Source of the DNA: Spirochaetales bacterium
Lineage (GTDB): Bacteria > Spirochaetota > Spirochaetia > DSM-2461
Assembly (NCBI GenBank): GCA_002748225.1
Contig: PDRU01000095.1
Span: forward strand, 1-15,094
Reading direction: 5' to 3'
DNA length: 15,094 bases
The translations under genes were made by a program, and so were the position numbers. The notes under the pieces were generated by a model, which did no database searches, was not told the DNA's origin, and saw only the letters and a list, made by a program, of their open reading frames with translations. Below, one piece after another: positions 1-6,903 of the stretch; the stretch's first letter is position 1; every line of letters begins with the position of its first letter.

Positions 1-405
1 GGAAATATTGTCAAGCACAACGCTTCCATTTCGGGAGCTGAAGTGGGCTGTCAGGGAGAAGTGGGAACCGCCTGCGCCATGGCCTCCGCGGCCGCCGCCC
101 AGCTTTTCGGATGCAGCATCTACCAGATTGAATATGCCGCGGAAATGGGTCTGGAACATCATCTGGGATTAACCTGCGACCCCATATGCGGCTATGTACA
201 GATTCCCTGTATTGAACGCAACGCCTTCGGCGCGGCCAGGGCGCTGAATCATAACGCCTTTGTCTGCATGTCCGACGGGCGTCATACCGTTTCGTTTGAC
301 GAAATTGTCCGTGTAATGAAACAGACCGGACACGACCTGCCGAGCATCTACAAGGAAACTTCAGCCGGAGGCATGGCCGCCCTTAGAAAAGCCAGAGAAG
401 AATAG
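1..405 (+). CDS. sdaAA: L-serine dehydratase (ammonia-lyase), iron-sulfur type, alpha subunit; 3' part only
   Basis: Only the last 134 residues are in the window; the reading frame is open to base 1, so the gene starts upstream. The fragment carries the signature of [4Fe-4S] L-serine ammonia-lyases, which deaminate L-serine to pyruvate and ammonia: a VGCQGEVG segment (Cys at residue 17 of the fragment), then the LTCDPICGYVQIPCIERN block (Cys 59, 63 and 70), and a C-terminal glycine-rich ETSAGGMA stretch. Cys17, Cys59 and Cys70 match the positions usually assigned as cluster ligands; Cys63 is an additional cysteine. In two-subunit enzymes this region is the C-terminal end of the alpha chain; single-chain enzymes have it at the C-terminus too, and the window cannot tell these apart. 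A GTG codon at 43 is internal and not a real start. The gene converges on the deaminase gene with a 23-base gap and no visible terminator hairpin. Confidence 0.93.
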   Translation, partial: GNIVKHNASISGAEVGCQGEVGTACAMASAAAAQLFGCSIYQIEYAAEMGLEHHLGLTCDPICGYVQIPCIERNAFGAARALNHNAFVCMSDGRHTVSFDEIVRVMKQTGHDLPSIYKETSAGGMAALRKAREE

Positions 406-428
406 CAGCCCCCGGCAGCAGATTCCCC

Positions 429-884
429 TCAGGCTTGTTCATTCTCAAAACTTTCCAGTTCATCTGCGCGGTACGCGCCGCTCCAGTGATACGGCTGCAG
501 CTCGGCAAGGGGAACAAAGCGCAGAGTATCTCCATTATGCGTTACCGCCACACGCACATTACCCCAGTACATCAGCCGTTCCTGGCAAATACCGCAGGGC
601 GTAAGAATTTTTAATTCGGCGTCTGAATTTTCACGCACCAGGCAGAGAGAATGCGTTACCCGCTCCTGAATTTTATGGGCCTCGCAGATTGCACCTGTTT
701 CAATGCACAGTGAGGCTCCGGCATTGGCCGTTTCAACAGCCACACTCAGCAGCATACGGCCGGTTTCGGTTCGAAGAACTGCCGCTCCGCCCCAGCCGCG
801 GGGATAACGGCGGACAAGGAAACTCCGTGCCTCATCGTACATCTGCTTCTCAATTCTGTTTTCTATTTCACTGTCCATAAGCAT
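429..884 (-). CDS. Cytidine deaminase-fold protein (CDA/blasticidin-S deaminase-like), atypical substrate pocket
   Basis: 151 residues, the usual length of tetrameric zinc cytidine deaminases. The zinc/catalytic motifs are complete: Cys60-x-Glu62 (LCIETGA) and Pro96-Cys97-Gly-Ile-Cys100 (TPCGICQERL), i.e. three Cys ligands and the proton-shuttle Glu. Family knowledge predicts hydrolytic deamination of a cytidine-like nucleoside in the cytoplasm. The pocket differs from canonical CDA: the segment aligned with NVENASYG reads AVETANAG, so the ribose-contacting Asn is Ala49 while Glu51 is kept, and the Arg after the catalytic CxE is Thr63. The substrate may therefore not be cytidine. Residues 131-151 form an acidic tail. 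The gene begins 2 bases after the rnhA stop, so the two are probably cotranscribed. A second ATG at 878 has a slightly better placed weak Shine-Dalgarno (GAGA) and may be the true start (149 residues). Fold is confident; substrate is not. Confidence 0.85.
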   Translation of the reverse strand: MLMDSEIENRIEKQMYDEARSFLVRRYPRGWGGAAVLRTETGRMLLSVAVETANAGASLCIETGAICEAHKIQERVTHSLCLVRENSDAELKILTPCGICQERLMYWGNVRVAVTHNGDTLRFVPLAELQPYHWSGAYRADELESFENEQA

Positions 885-886
885 TC

Positions 887-1336
887 TCAGTACTTCGCCC
901 GTTCCGCAGCCACAAGCTCATCACAGCGCTCATTCCATTGATGACCTGCATGCCCCTTTACCCAGTGCCAGCTGATCTGTACCTGCTGAGCCAGCTCATT
1001 CATACGCATCCACAGATCACGGTTTTTAACCGGTTTTCCCGCAGCCGTTTTCCAGCCTTTGGCCAGCCAGTTTTTCATCCATTCACTAATGCCTTTCTGA
1101 ACGTACTGAGAGTCCGTGTAAAGCTCCACAGAGGGCACCGGCTGTCCCTGACGCAGTATCCATTCCAGAACCTTAATAACAGCTGTCATTTCCATTCTGT
1201 TGTTTGTTGTAGCACTCTCTCCGCCTGAAAGTTCTTCCAGTACTTTGCTGTCCTTGAGTAAAACGGCGGCCCAGCCGCCCGGTCCCGGGTTCCCTGTGCA
1301 GCCCCCGTCAGTGTAAACAGTCAGTTTATCAGTCAT
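887..1336 (-). CDS. rnhA: Ribonuclease HI
   Basis: 149 residues, close to the typical bacterial RNase HI length of about 150-155. It cleaves the RNA strand of RNA-DNA hybrids (R-loops, replication primers) in the cytoplasm using two Mg ions. The four acidic active-site residues are present: Asp10 (YTDGGCTGNPGPGG), Glu49 (NNRMEM), Asp75 (YTDSQYV) and Asp139 (ERCDELV). The catalytic-loop His is His129 in WVKGHAGH, and a basic handle region (WMKNWLAKGWKTAAGKPVKN, about residues 86-105) matches the substrate-binding protrusion of E. coli-type enzymes. A good ribosome binding site (AGAGGA, about 6 bases before ATG 1336) supports the start. It is divergent from the small gene at 1414 and is followed after 2 bases by the deaminase-fold gene. 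Confidence 0.97.
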   Translation of the reverse strand: MTDKLTVYTDGGCTGNPGPGGWAAVLLKDSKVLEELSGGESATTNNRMEMTAVIKVLEWILRQGQPVPSVELYTDSQYVQKGISEWMKNWLAKGWKTAAGKPVKNRDLWMRMNELAQQVQISWHWVKGHAGHQWNERCDELVAAERAKY

Positions 1337-1413
1337 TTTATTCCTCTTTTATAATCAGCTCTGTATTATCCATGCCTTGCCATCAGGGCCCGGCATGCGG
1401 ACAATATACCCTG
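1337..1413. promoter_or_regulatory. Divergent intergenic region between rnhA and the small gene
   Basis: This 77-base gap must hold the promoter for leftward rnhA and probably one for the rightward small gene. The left half is AT-rich, with TATAAT at 1350-1355 on the plus strand and GATAAT at 1364-1369 on the minus strand as possible -10 boxes. Neither has a convincing -35 at 17 bases, so exact promoter assignment is weak. The right half has an inverted repeat, CATGCC (1371-1376) and GGCATG (1392-1397), flanking a GGGCCC core; it could be an operator or a leader hairpin. Confidence 0.35.
1342..1347 (-). promoter_or_regulatory. Ribosome binding site of rnhA
   Basis: AGAGGA on the minus strand ends about 6 bases before the rnhA ATG (1336). 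It is one of the clearest Shine-Dalgarno sequences in the window and fixes the rnhA start. Confidence 0.6.
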
Positions 1414-1707
1414 ATGACCATACACGAGCTGCTCAAAGAATACAATCTGGAAACCGACGATGTCCGCTGGTCCCTCTGCCGCAGAATGGCCGCACAGCTG
1501 ACTGATCTTCTGAATGAAGAAGGCCCGGACGCCTTAACCCGCAAACTCTGGTCGGGAGAAGTGGGAGACGAGCTGTACAACATGGAAGAACGCTGGATAC
1601 AAACCCAGGACGATCATCTTTCCAGAAAGAAACGCGACGAAAGTCATATACGTGACGAGCTGTCTGTTTTTTCAGCCGATAAAATAAAACGTTTCAGTTC
1701 TCCATAA
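1414..1707 (+). CDS. Small protein of unknown function
   Basis: 97 residues from the ATG at 1414; an upstream in-frame ATG at 1372 would give 111 but has no ribosome binding site and its extra residues look non-coding. I do not recognise the family. The sequence is charged and appears mostly helical: an N-terminal MTIHELLKEYNLETDDVRW segment, an Arg/Leu helix (RRMAAQLTDLLNEEG), an acidic middle, then a basic/acidic helix (DHLSRKKRDESHIRDEL). There is no signal peptide, membrane segment or cysteine motif, so it is probably cytoplasmic and possibly oligomeric. It is divergent from rnhA, and its 3' end overlaps the phosphohexomutase stop by 14 bases tail to tail. Residue composition and codon use look like those of real genes here, and no other gene would fill this 360-base interval. 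The ribosome binding site (GCGGA, 12 bases upstream) is weak. Confidence 0.6.
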   Translation: MTIHELLKEYNLETDDVRWSLCRRMAAQLTDLLNEEGPDALTRKLWSGEVGDELYNMEERWIQTQDDHLSRKKRDESHIRDELSVFSADKIKRFSSP

Positions 1708-3445
1708 TGCCGTTAAGCCAGACTTCCAGATCCTGAAAATAACGGGACACCTCAGCACGGGCCTGTTCAAGTTCTCTAGCCTTATCCACATAGCAGGAAG
1801 CGTAAAACTTTATTTTCGGCTCAGTACCCGAAGGACGGGCGGTAATAATGCTTCCGTCCTGCAGAACGAACTGAAGGACATTTGATGAAGGAAGCTGAAT
1901 ATCCCTCTCCTTCTTTCCGGAAGACATATCAAGTGTCGTGCCCTCCTGGTAATCGCGCATAAGGGAAACCGGTTTACCGGCAATATCCGCTGGAGGAGCG
2001 GAACGCAGAGAACTCATCAGAGCGTTCATTGTTTCCACTCCGGCCTGACCCTGGAATTCACGGCTGATCAGAAGTTCCTGCCAGTAGCCGAACTTCGACC
2101 AGAGTTCTTTGAGATGCTCCATAACGGTCATTCCCCTGTTAAGATTCCACAGGGCCATTTCCGCCGTCATGGCGGCAGCTGAAACGGCATCTTTATCGCG
2201 CACGGAAGTACCGACAAGGAATCCGTAGCTCTCTTCTCCTCCAAAGACATAACTGTAAGTACTGTCGGCTTCAAACTGCCTTATCTTTTCACCGATGTAC
2301 TTAAAACCGGTCAGAACACGGAAACTGGCAGCACCGTAGCTCTCGGCAATACGGTTTTGAAATTCAGAAGTTACCACGGTATTGATAAAGGCAGGATTTG
2401 CCGGCAGCTGTCCCTTTTCTTTCAATGTCCGGAAAATGTAATCGGTCAGAAGCGCACCCAGCTGATTCCCGGTGAGCAGAACCCATTCATCTCCTTCAGG
2501 AACAGCTATTCCCAGACGGTCCGAATCGGGGTCTGTGGCCATAAGAAGATCGGCTTTTTCACGGCGGGCCAGCTCCAGCCCCATTTGAAGAGCCTCTGCT
2601 GTTTCAGGATTCGGATATTTAACTGTGGGGAAATCGCCGTCGGGCTCTCTTTGCTGCGGCACCGTTATAAGGGGAATACCCATGGACTTAAACACACCCT
2701 CAACATGAAAAGTGCCGGTGCCGTGAAGAGGGGTATAAATTACTTTGATATTTTTGCCCTGTTTTCTGATCAGATCGGAATTCAGCGACTGTCCGGATAC
2801 CATGCTGCGGTAGGCATTATCAAGGTTGCTGTCCGTCATTTTCAGCAGATTCTTCTGCTCGGCTTCGGTTCTGTTCATTGCCGCAACCTTGCCGGAAACA
2901 CTGCGGACCTCGGTTATAATGCCCTTATCGTGGGGAGGAACCACCTGGGCTCCGTCAGACCAGTACACTTTGTACCCGTTGTATCCGGCAGGATTATGAC
3001 TTGCCGTCACCATAATTCCTGCGCAGCAGCCCAGCTCTCTCACTGCGTAAGAAAGGAACGGTGTCGCACGCAAGGCGGGAGTAAGCCACACACGGATATC
3101 GTTTGCCGCCAGTACCAGTGCCGCTTCTTCTGCAAAAACATCAGAGTAGTGACGGCTGTCAAATGAAATGGCCACAGCCCTTTCAGAAGCGGGTACATGC
3201 GAAATAATGTAATTGGCCAGTCCCTGGGTGGCTTTCCGTATAACATAAGTGTTAATACGGTTATCACCGCCTCCAATAAGTCCCCTCATACCTCCGGTAC
3301 CGAAGTCGAGGTCTCTCCAGAAACGTTCCGAAAGCTCTTTAATGTTATTGTCTGCAATAAGCTGTTTAACTTCTTCCAGGAAGACCGGATGTTCTTCCAT
3401 CAATATGTATTTTTCCGCTTTTTGAAGAATCTCTTTAGGTTCCAT
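1694..3445 (-). CDS. Alpha-D-phosphohexomutase (phosphoglucomutase/phosphomannomutase)
   Basis: 583 residues from the ATG at 3445, the length of the long PGM/PMM group (PgcA/PGM2-like, 550-600 residues). It interconverts hexose-1- and hexose-6-phosphates in the cytoplasm through a phosphoserine, supplying activated sugars for envelope and glycogen synthesis. All four signature loops are present in order: catalytic serine loop TASHNP (Ser149), Mg loop DPDSDR (305-310), sugar-specificity loop GGEESYG (402-408) and phosphate loop RPSGTEPK (537-544). The N-terminal FGTGGMRG is also typical. Motifs do not decide glucose versus mannose; GEESYG and the length fit phosphoglucomutase or phosphopentomutase-type members of this group. 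The start was set at ATG 3445 because GAGG lies 8 bases upstream; an in-frame GTG at 3454 is worse placed. It lies 14 bases after the HAD phosphatase gene, as the last gene of the leftward block, with no terminator visible. Confidence 0.93.
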   Translation of the reverse strand: MEPKEILQKAEKYILMEEHPVFLEEVKQLIADNNIKELSERFWRDLDFGTGGMRGLIGGGDNRINTYVIRKATQGLANYIISHVPASERAVAISFDSRHYSDVFAEEAALVLAANDIRVWLTPALRATPFLSYAVRELGCCAGIMVTASHNPAGYNGYKVYWSDGAQVVPPHDKGIITEVRSVSGKVAAMNRTEAEQKNLLKMTDSNLDNAYRSMVSGQSLNSDLIRKQGKNIKVIYTPLHGTGTFHVEGVFKSMGIPLITVPQQREPDGDFPTVKYPNPETAEALQMGLELARREKADLLMATDPDSDRLGIAVPEGDEWVLLTGNQLGALLTDYIFRTLKEKGQLPANPAFINTVVTSEFQNRIAESYGAASFRVLTGFKYIGEKIRQFEADSTYSYVFGGEESYGFLVGTSVRDKDAVSAAAMTAEMALWNLNRGMTVMEHLKELWSKFGYWQELLISREFQGQAGVETMNALMSSLRSAPPADIAGKPVSLMRDYQEGTTLDMSSGKKERDIQLPSSNVLQFVLQDGSIITARPSGTEPKIKFYASCYVDKARELEQARAEVSRYFQDLEVWLNGIMEN

Positions 3446-3459
3446 GCACCCCACCTCAC

Positions 3460-4128
3460 TCAGAATATCTTTGGTTTCTGGAAAAGAAGCAGCTCTTCTG
3501 TCTTGCTGATAATAGTTTGACAGCCGGCTTTCCGCAGTTCAGCAGCACTTCTGTATCCCCAGCTCACACCCGCAAAATCCACTTCTGCTCTACGGGCAGT
3601 CTCCACATCAACAGGAGAATCACCCACATAAAGTATAGCAGATTTTTCCAGCTGTGTACCATCAGCATACTGAAGAAAAGCAGAGGGGTCGGGTTTGTGC
3701 GGACGGCCTTCCCCGGCGCCCAGAACAGCTTCAAAATAATGACGGGGAAGCAGTATGTCCAGAATTCTGCGGGCCGTTTCCTCCACCTTGTTGGTATAAA
3801 CCATTAAGCGGCAGCCTCTTTTATGCAGTGTGGTCAACAGCGGCTCTATGCCGGGATACAGGGCGCTCTGAATAACAGGTTCTGCGGTATAACTGCTTTT
3901 AAATGCGTCCATTAAACCGGCCAGTTCCGCCCCGTCTGTTTCAGGAGGAAGTGAAAGCTGAAGCGTTTCTTTTAAGCCCCAGCCCAGACGCTCCCTGTAA
4001 TCTTCAGCCGGCCACCGGGAATAACCTGCACGTTCAAGAATACGGTTACAGTGAAAGGCTATATCCGGCAGGGTATCAACAAGTGTACCGTCCAAATCAA
4101 ATACAAAAAAATTTTTAAGCGGAGGCAT
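3460..4128 (-). CDS. HAD-superfamily phosphatase, phosphoglycolate phosphatase-like
   Basis: 222 residues, standard for the Gph/PGP-like subfamily with an alpha-helical cap. HAD motifs are complete: nucleophile and acid Asp11 and Asp13 in FDLDGTLVDT, motif II Thr112 in VYTNK, motif III Lys145 in RPHKPDP, and metal-binding Asp170/Asp174 in VGDSPVD. It should hydrolyse a small phosphate ester in the cytoplasm; the exact substrate (2-phosphoglycolate, a sugar phosphate or a nucleotide) cannot be read from the sequence. Its neighbour is a phosphohexomutase, which makes a sugar phosphate a reasonable guess. The start codon shares one base with the stop of the HEAT-repeat gene (TGATG), so translation is likely coupled. 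The phosphohexomutase gene follows after 14 bases. Confidence 0.9.
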   Translation of the reverse strand: MPPLKNFFVFDLDGTLVDTLPDIAFHCNRILERAGYSRWPAEDYRERLGWGLKETLQLSLPPETDGAELAGLMDAFKSSYTAEPVIQSALYPGIEPLLTTLHKRGCRLMVYTNKVEETARRILDILLPRHYFEAVLGAGEGRPHKPDPSAFLQYADGTQLEKSAILYVGDSPVDVETARRAEVDFAGVSWGYRSAAELRKAGCQTIISKTEELLLFQKPKIF

Positions 4129-6638
4129 CAGGAATGAACCTCCAGCCTTGCCGCAGCGGCCTGAGCTTTTTTACGGATTTCCGGAGAAGGATCTTTATGA
4201 GCGGAAGCAATACCTCTCAGGGCGGCGGGAGTGCCAACCAGTTCCAGAATCTGAATGGTCTTTTTCCGCACGGAAAGCTGCGAGTGAGACAAAGTTCTAC
4301 TCAGAGATTCAATACAGCCCGTACGGGTCAGCAGCTCCGTGAGAAACGGATGATTATCGGCATTTTTTTCAAAAAGAAGCTGTATTATCATTTTTTCACA
4401 TGGTTCACCCATCAGAACAAAAACTTCAACCAGGGCTGTTTTAAGAGGCTCGTCCGCGGTTTTGAAATGTTCCATCATGGCCTCAAGATCCGTTTTTTCC
4501 TTTTTGGAAGCCAGGGATTTAACAACCTGGGGATAGATGTCACTCTCGGCCGACAGAACTTTCACCAGAAGATGAAGCGCTTCAGGCCGCAAAGAAGCTC
4601 TCAGGCCTTCCAGAACAGACTGGCGGACCGAATAATCTTCTTCGGTATTCTGAAGAATGCGAATCAGTTCTTCATGATAAGGCAGAGCCGGTTTCAGTGC
4701 TGTTAAAAAACAGGCTTCACGGCGTACTGTTAAAACAGGATCATTCAGCAAAGCCGGTATCTGTCCGGAACTGCTGTCAGAAGGATCTTCCAGCAGGGCC
4801 TGTAAAGCGGAAATACGCACTTGAGGATGCGCGTCTTTCAGGCATTTTTGAATTTTACGGCGGAATTTGACAATAAAGTGAAGCGGCAGAGCGGAAATAA
4901 GCGCTTCCCGTATGCCGGCATCAGGTGAATCCAGGACAAAAGCAACACGTTCTTCCAGCATTTGAGTATCAACAGACTCCAGATACCCGGTAAGGTTCCG
5001 TCTGTCCCGGCGGGGCAGAAGCGGCAGATTTTCTATAACGGTCTGCAGTGTACAGTCCTGCTTCCAGATACCCAAAGTACTCAGCGCGAGAATGCGGACC
5101 GGAAGAGCGGAGGCGGAAGAATCAGATTCCAGTATTTCCATTACAGGATTCATAAACATGGACGGCGGCAGCTTTTCCATCAGCGAAACAAAGGCCCGGG
5201 GCGAAGGAAAATCCGGATCGGTGAGGAAATCCAGAAGCACAGGACGGAAGACAGAAGCCTCATCCGGGGGGAGCAGCGGCAGAATATAATCCAGCAGGGC
5301 CTTATCCCTGCGCCGGCTCTGCAGCTCCCGGAAAAGAAGCTGACGGGCTTTGGCGTTACCCTGACGGCATACCAGCGTAACCGTACGGTAGTAGAGCTCT
5401 TCCCAGTCAGAATTATTCAGTAAATGCCGCTTTAAAAAGATCTGATCAGCCAGAACTGTTACAAGGCTCCTGTCAGCCGATTCCCCATACTCACTGCTTA
5501 ATAAATCAGCGGCAAGCAGAAGAATGCCTGTTTTACTGATTTGTTTAATCTGCTCCAGAAATGAATACACACCGACAGACATTGCGCAGCAAAGCAGTTT
5601 TTTCCGCCGTTCCCAGTCTTCAATATCGCCGCGGCTGGCTCCGGCAAAAAGGCGGTTAAGAACACCCGACTTCTCAAGAAAACGGGCCGCGCCGAGACGG
5701 CACTCCGGCTGCCGGGACTGAAGCATGACAAGCGCCGTGTTTTCATCTTCGGCTGAATTGGTTTTCAGCTGCTGAAGAACATGGAGCGCCTGGGGAGCGG
5801 AGAGTTTTTCAGGCTGGAGTTTCCATTTGCGGGGAAATTGATTTTCTATGCGCCGGCGCGCACTTTCCCTGACATCACTGGAGGGGTCATTAAGAACCAG
5901 GGAAAACAGCAGCGGGAAAAGCTCATCCGGAGTACTGCTTAAACCTTTTTCGGCAACAGTCCGGCGGATCAGCTCATTTGAATCGGCAAAAGCTTCTTTA
6001 ACAGCCCGCAGGGCAACAGGATCAGACTCCTGAAGCAGAAGGCGCAGCGCAAAAAAACGCACACACGCATCAGGATGCCCGGCAAACTCCGGTATTTGGT
6101 CCAGCACAGGTAAAAGAAGACGCCGGACGGCGGGAATATTCATTGTTTTCCAGTCCGATGAGAGCCCCAGAGACAAGATATGAGGATAAGAGGGTTTTTC
6201 CTGCAGCCAGAGCGTAAAAACCTCCGCTGCGGATTTTTTTTCAAGCGCCGCTTCAAGCACGGAAAACGCGCCGGCATCTGCCGCCAGTGTCAGAACTCTT
6301 TTGGCATCATCCGGATGTTTTTTCCGGCGGAACCTCTCCAGCAGGTACTCCTGCAGTTCAAAACGGGTAATAACATCGTCGCCTTTCTTTTTGAGAAGAA
6401 TATTCAGTACGCGGGGACGGGCGGCAAGTCTGGCTGCCAGAGCGCTCTCCTTCTCTTTTGAATCAAAAACCCTGAGTGCTGTTTTGATCAGCCTGCGGCG
6501 GCTTATAACAACAGCAAGAACAACACAAAGCAGGACCAGAACAACAAGGAATACCAGCGCCCACAGCGGCGCAATATCGCCCGGAAGTGTTAAATCTTTT
6601 AAATATGAATTAACCTGCTGCTTCATTATGTTTTTCAT
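4128..6638 (-). CDS. Membrane-anchored HEAT-repeat protein
   Basis: About 836 residues. From the ATG at 6638 there is a short N-terminal segment, one strongly hydrophobic transmembrane helix (about residues 24-45, leucine/valine-rich) and then RRR, so the positive-inside rule puts the large remainder in the cytoplasm. That remainder is a long array of paired helices typical of HEAT/armadillo-like solenoids: recurring units with DP-V---A and L-D segments such as LNDPSSDVRESARRRI, LKDAHPQVRISALQALL, LNDPVLTVRREACFL and HKDPSPEIRKKAQAA. Such proteins are protein-binding scaffolds; no catalytic motif is visible. The partner is unknown. The start is uncertain: candidates are TTG 6665 and ATG 6656, 6638 and 6626, none with a good ribosome binding site, all inside the end of the preceding gene, which suggests coupled translation. 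It ends by sharing one base with the HAD phosphatase start. Confidence 0.82.
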   Translation of the reverse strand: MKNIMKQQVNSYLKDLTLPGDIAPLWALVFLVVLVLLCVVLAVVISRRRLIKTALRVFDSKEKESALAARLAARPRVLNILLKKKGDDVITRFELQEYLLERFRRKKHPDDAKRVLTLAADAGAFSVLEAALEKKSAAEVFTLWLQEKPSYPHILSLGLSSDWKTMNIPAVRRLLLPVLDQIPEFAGHPDACVRFFALRLLLQESDPVALRAVKEAFADSNELIRRTVAEKGLSSTPDELFPLLFSLVLNDPSSDVRESARRRIENQFPRKWKLQPEKLSAPQALHVLQQLKTNSAEDENTALVMLQSRQPECRLGAARFLEKSGVLNRLFAGASRGDIEDWERRKKLLCCAMSVGVYSFLEQIKQISKTGILLLAADLLSSEYGESADRSLVTVLADQIFLKRHLLNNSDWEELYYRTVTLVCRQGNAKARQLLFRELQSRRRDKALLDYILPLLPPDEASVFRPVLLDFLTDPDFPSPRAFVSLMEKLPPSMFMNPVMEILESDSSASALPVRILALSTLGIWKQDCTLQTVIENLPLLPRRDRRNLTGYLESVDTQMLEERVAFVLDSPDAGIREALISALPLHFIVKFRRKIQKCLKDAHPQVRISALQALLEDPSDSSSGQIPALLNDPVLTVRREACFLTALKPALPYHEELIRILQNTEEDYSVRQSVLEGLRASLRPEALHLLVKVLSAESDIYPQVVKSLASKKEKTDLEAMMEHFKTADEPLKTALVEVFVLMGEPCEKMIIQLLFEKNADNHPFLTELLTRTGCIESLSRTLSHSQLSVRKKTIQILELVGTPAALRGIASAHKDPSPEIRKKAQAAAARLEVHS

Positions 6639-6900
6639 TATCCACAGAAGAGGCATCTTCTGCAAACATGAACAGACCTAAAGAGGCATTCCATGAGCGG
6701 CCGGAATCATCCAGAATTGTAATGCTTCGGCCCTGCCCTTCAACGCCCAGAACAGGATACAGGCGCCCGGGAGTAAGCCGTTCACGGGCTTCCAGCCAGG
6801 GATTTTCCATGTCTTTAAAAAGGTAATTTCCTTCGTATTTTCCGCACCGTTCCAGAAAATCAGTCTTTAAGGTAACGTAGAAATGAACTCCGTTCTGCAC
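6610..6900 (-). CDS. Small beta-rich protein of unknown function
   Basis: 96 residues, not recognised with confidence. The central part (about residues 40-82) has short strands and turns: LTPGRLYPVLGVEGQG, then SITILDDSGRSWNASLGLF. This resembles small SH3-like barrels of the KGKxYxV...IxDDSG type, a resemblance judged by eye only. The C-terminus is acidic and looks disordered. There is no signal peptide or membrane segment. It starts with GTG at 6900, supported by an AAGGGG ribosome binding site 7 bases upstream that overlaps the stop of the LysM gene, and only 3 bases separate the two genes. Its last codons overlap the start region of the HEAT-repeat gene. The tight packing says the three are expressed together. 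Confidence 0.75.
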   Translation of the reverse strand: MQNGVHFYVTLKTDFLERCGKYEGNYLFKDMENPWLEARERLTPGRLYPVLGVEGQGRSITILDDSGRSWNASLGLFMFAEDASSVDNEKHNEAAG

Positions 6901-6903
6901 TTT

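Noticed and set aside
2357..3166. 269-codon open frame on the plus strand
   Set aside because: It is antisense to the well-supported phosphohexomutase, has a composition unlike its neighbours (many His, Arg, Cys) and no ribosome binding site.
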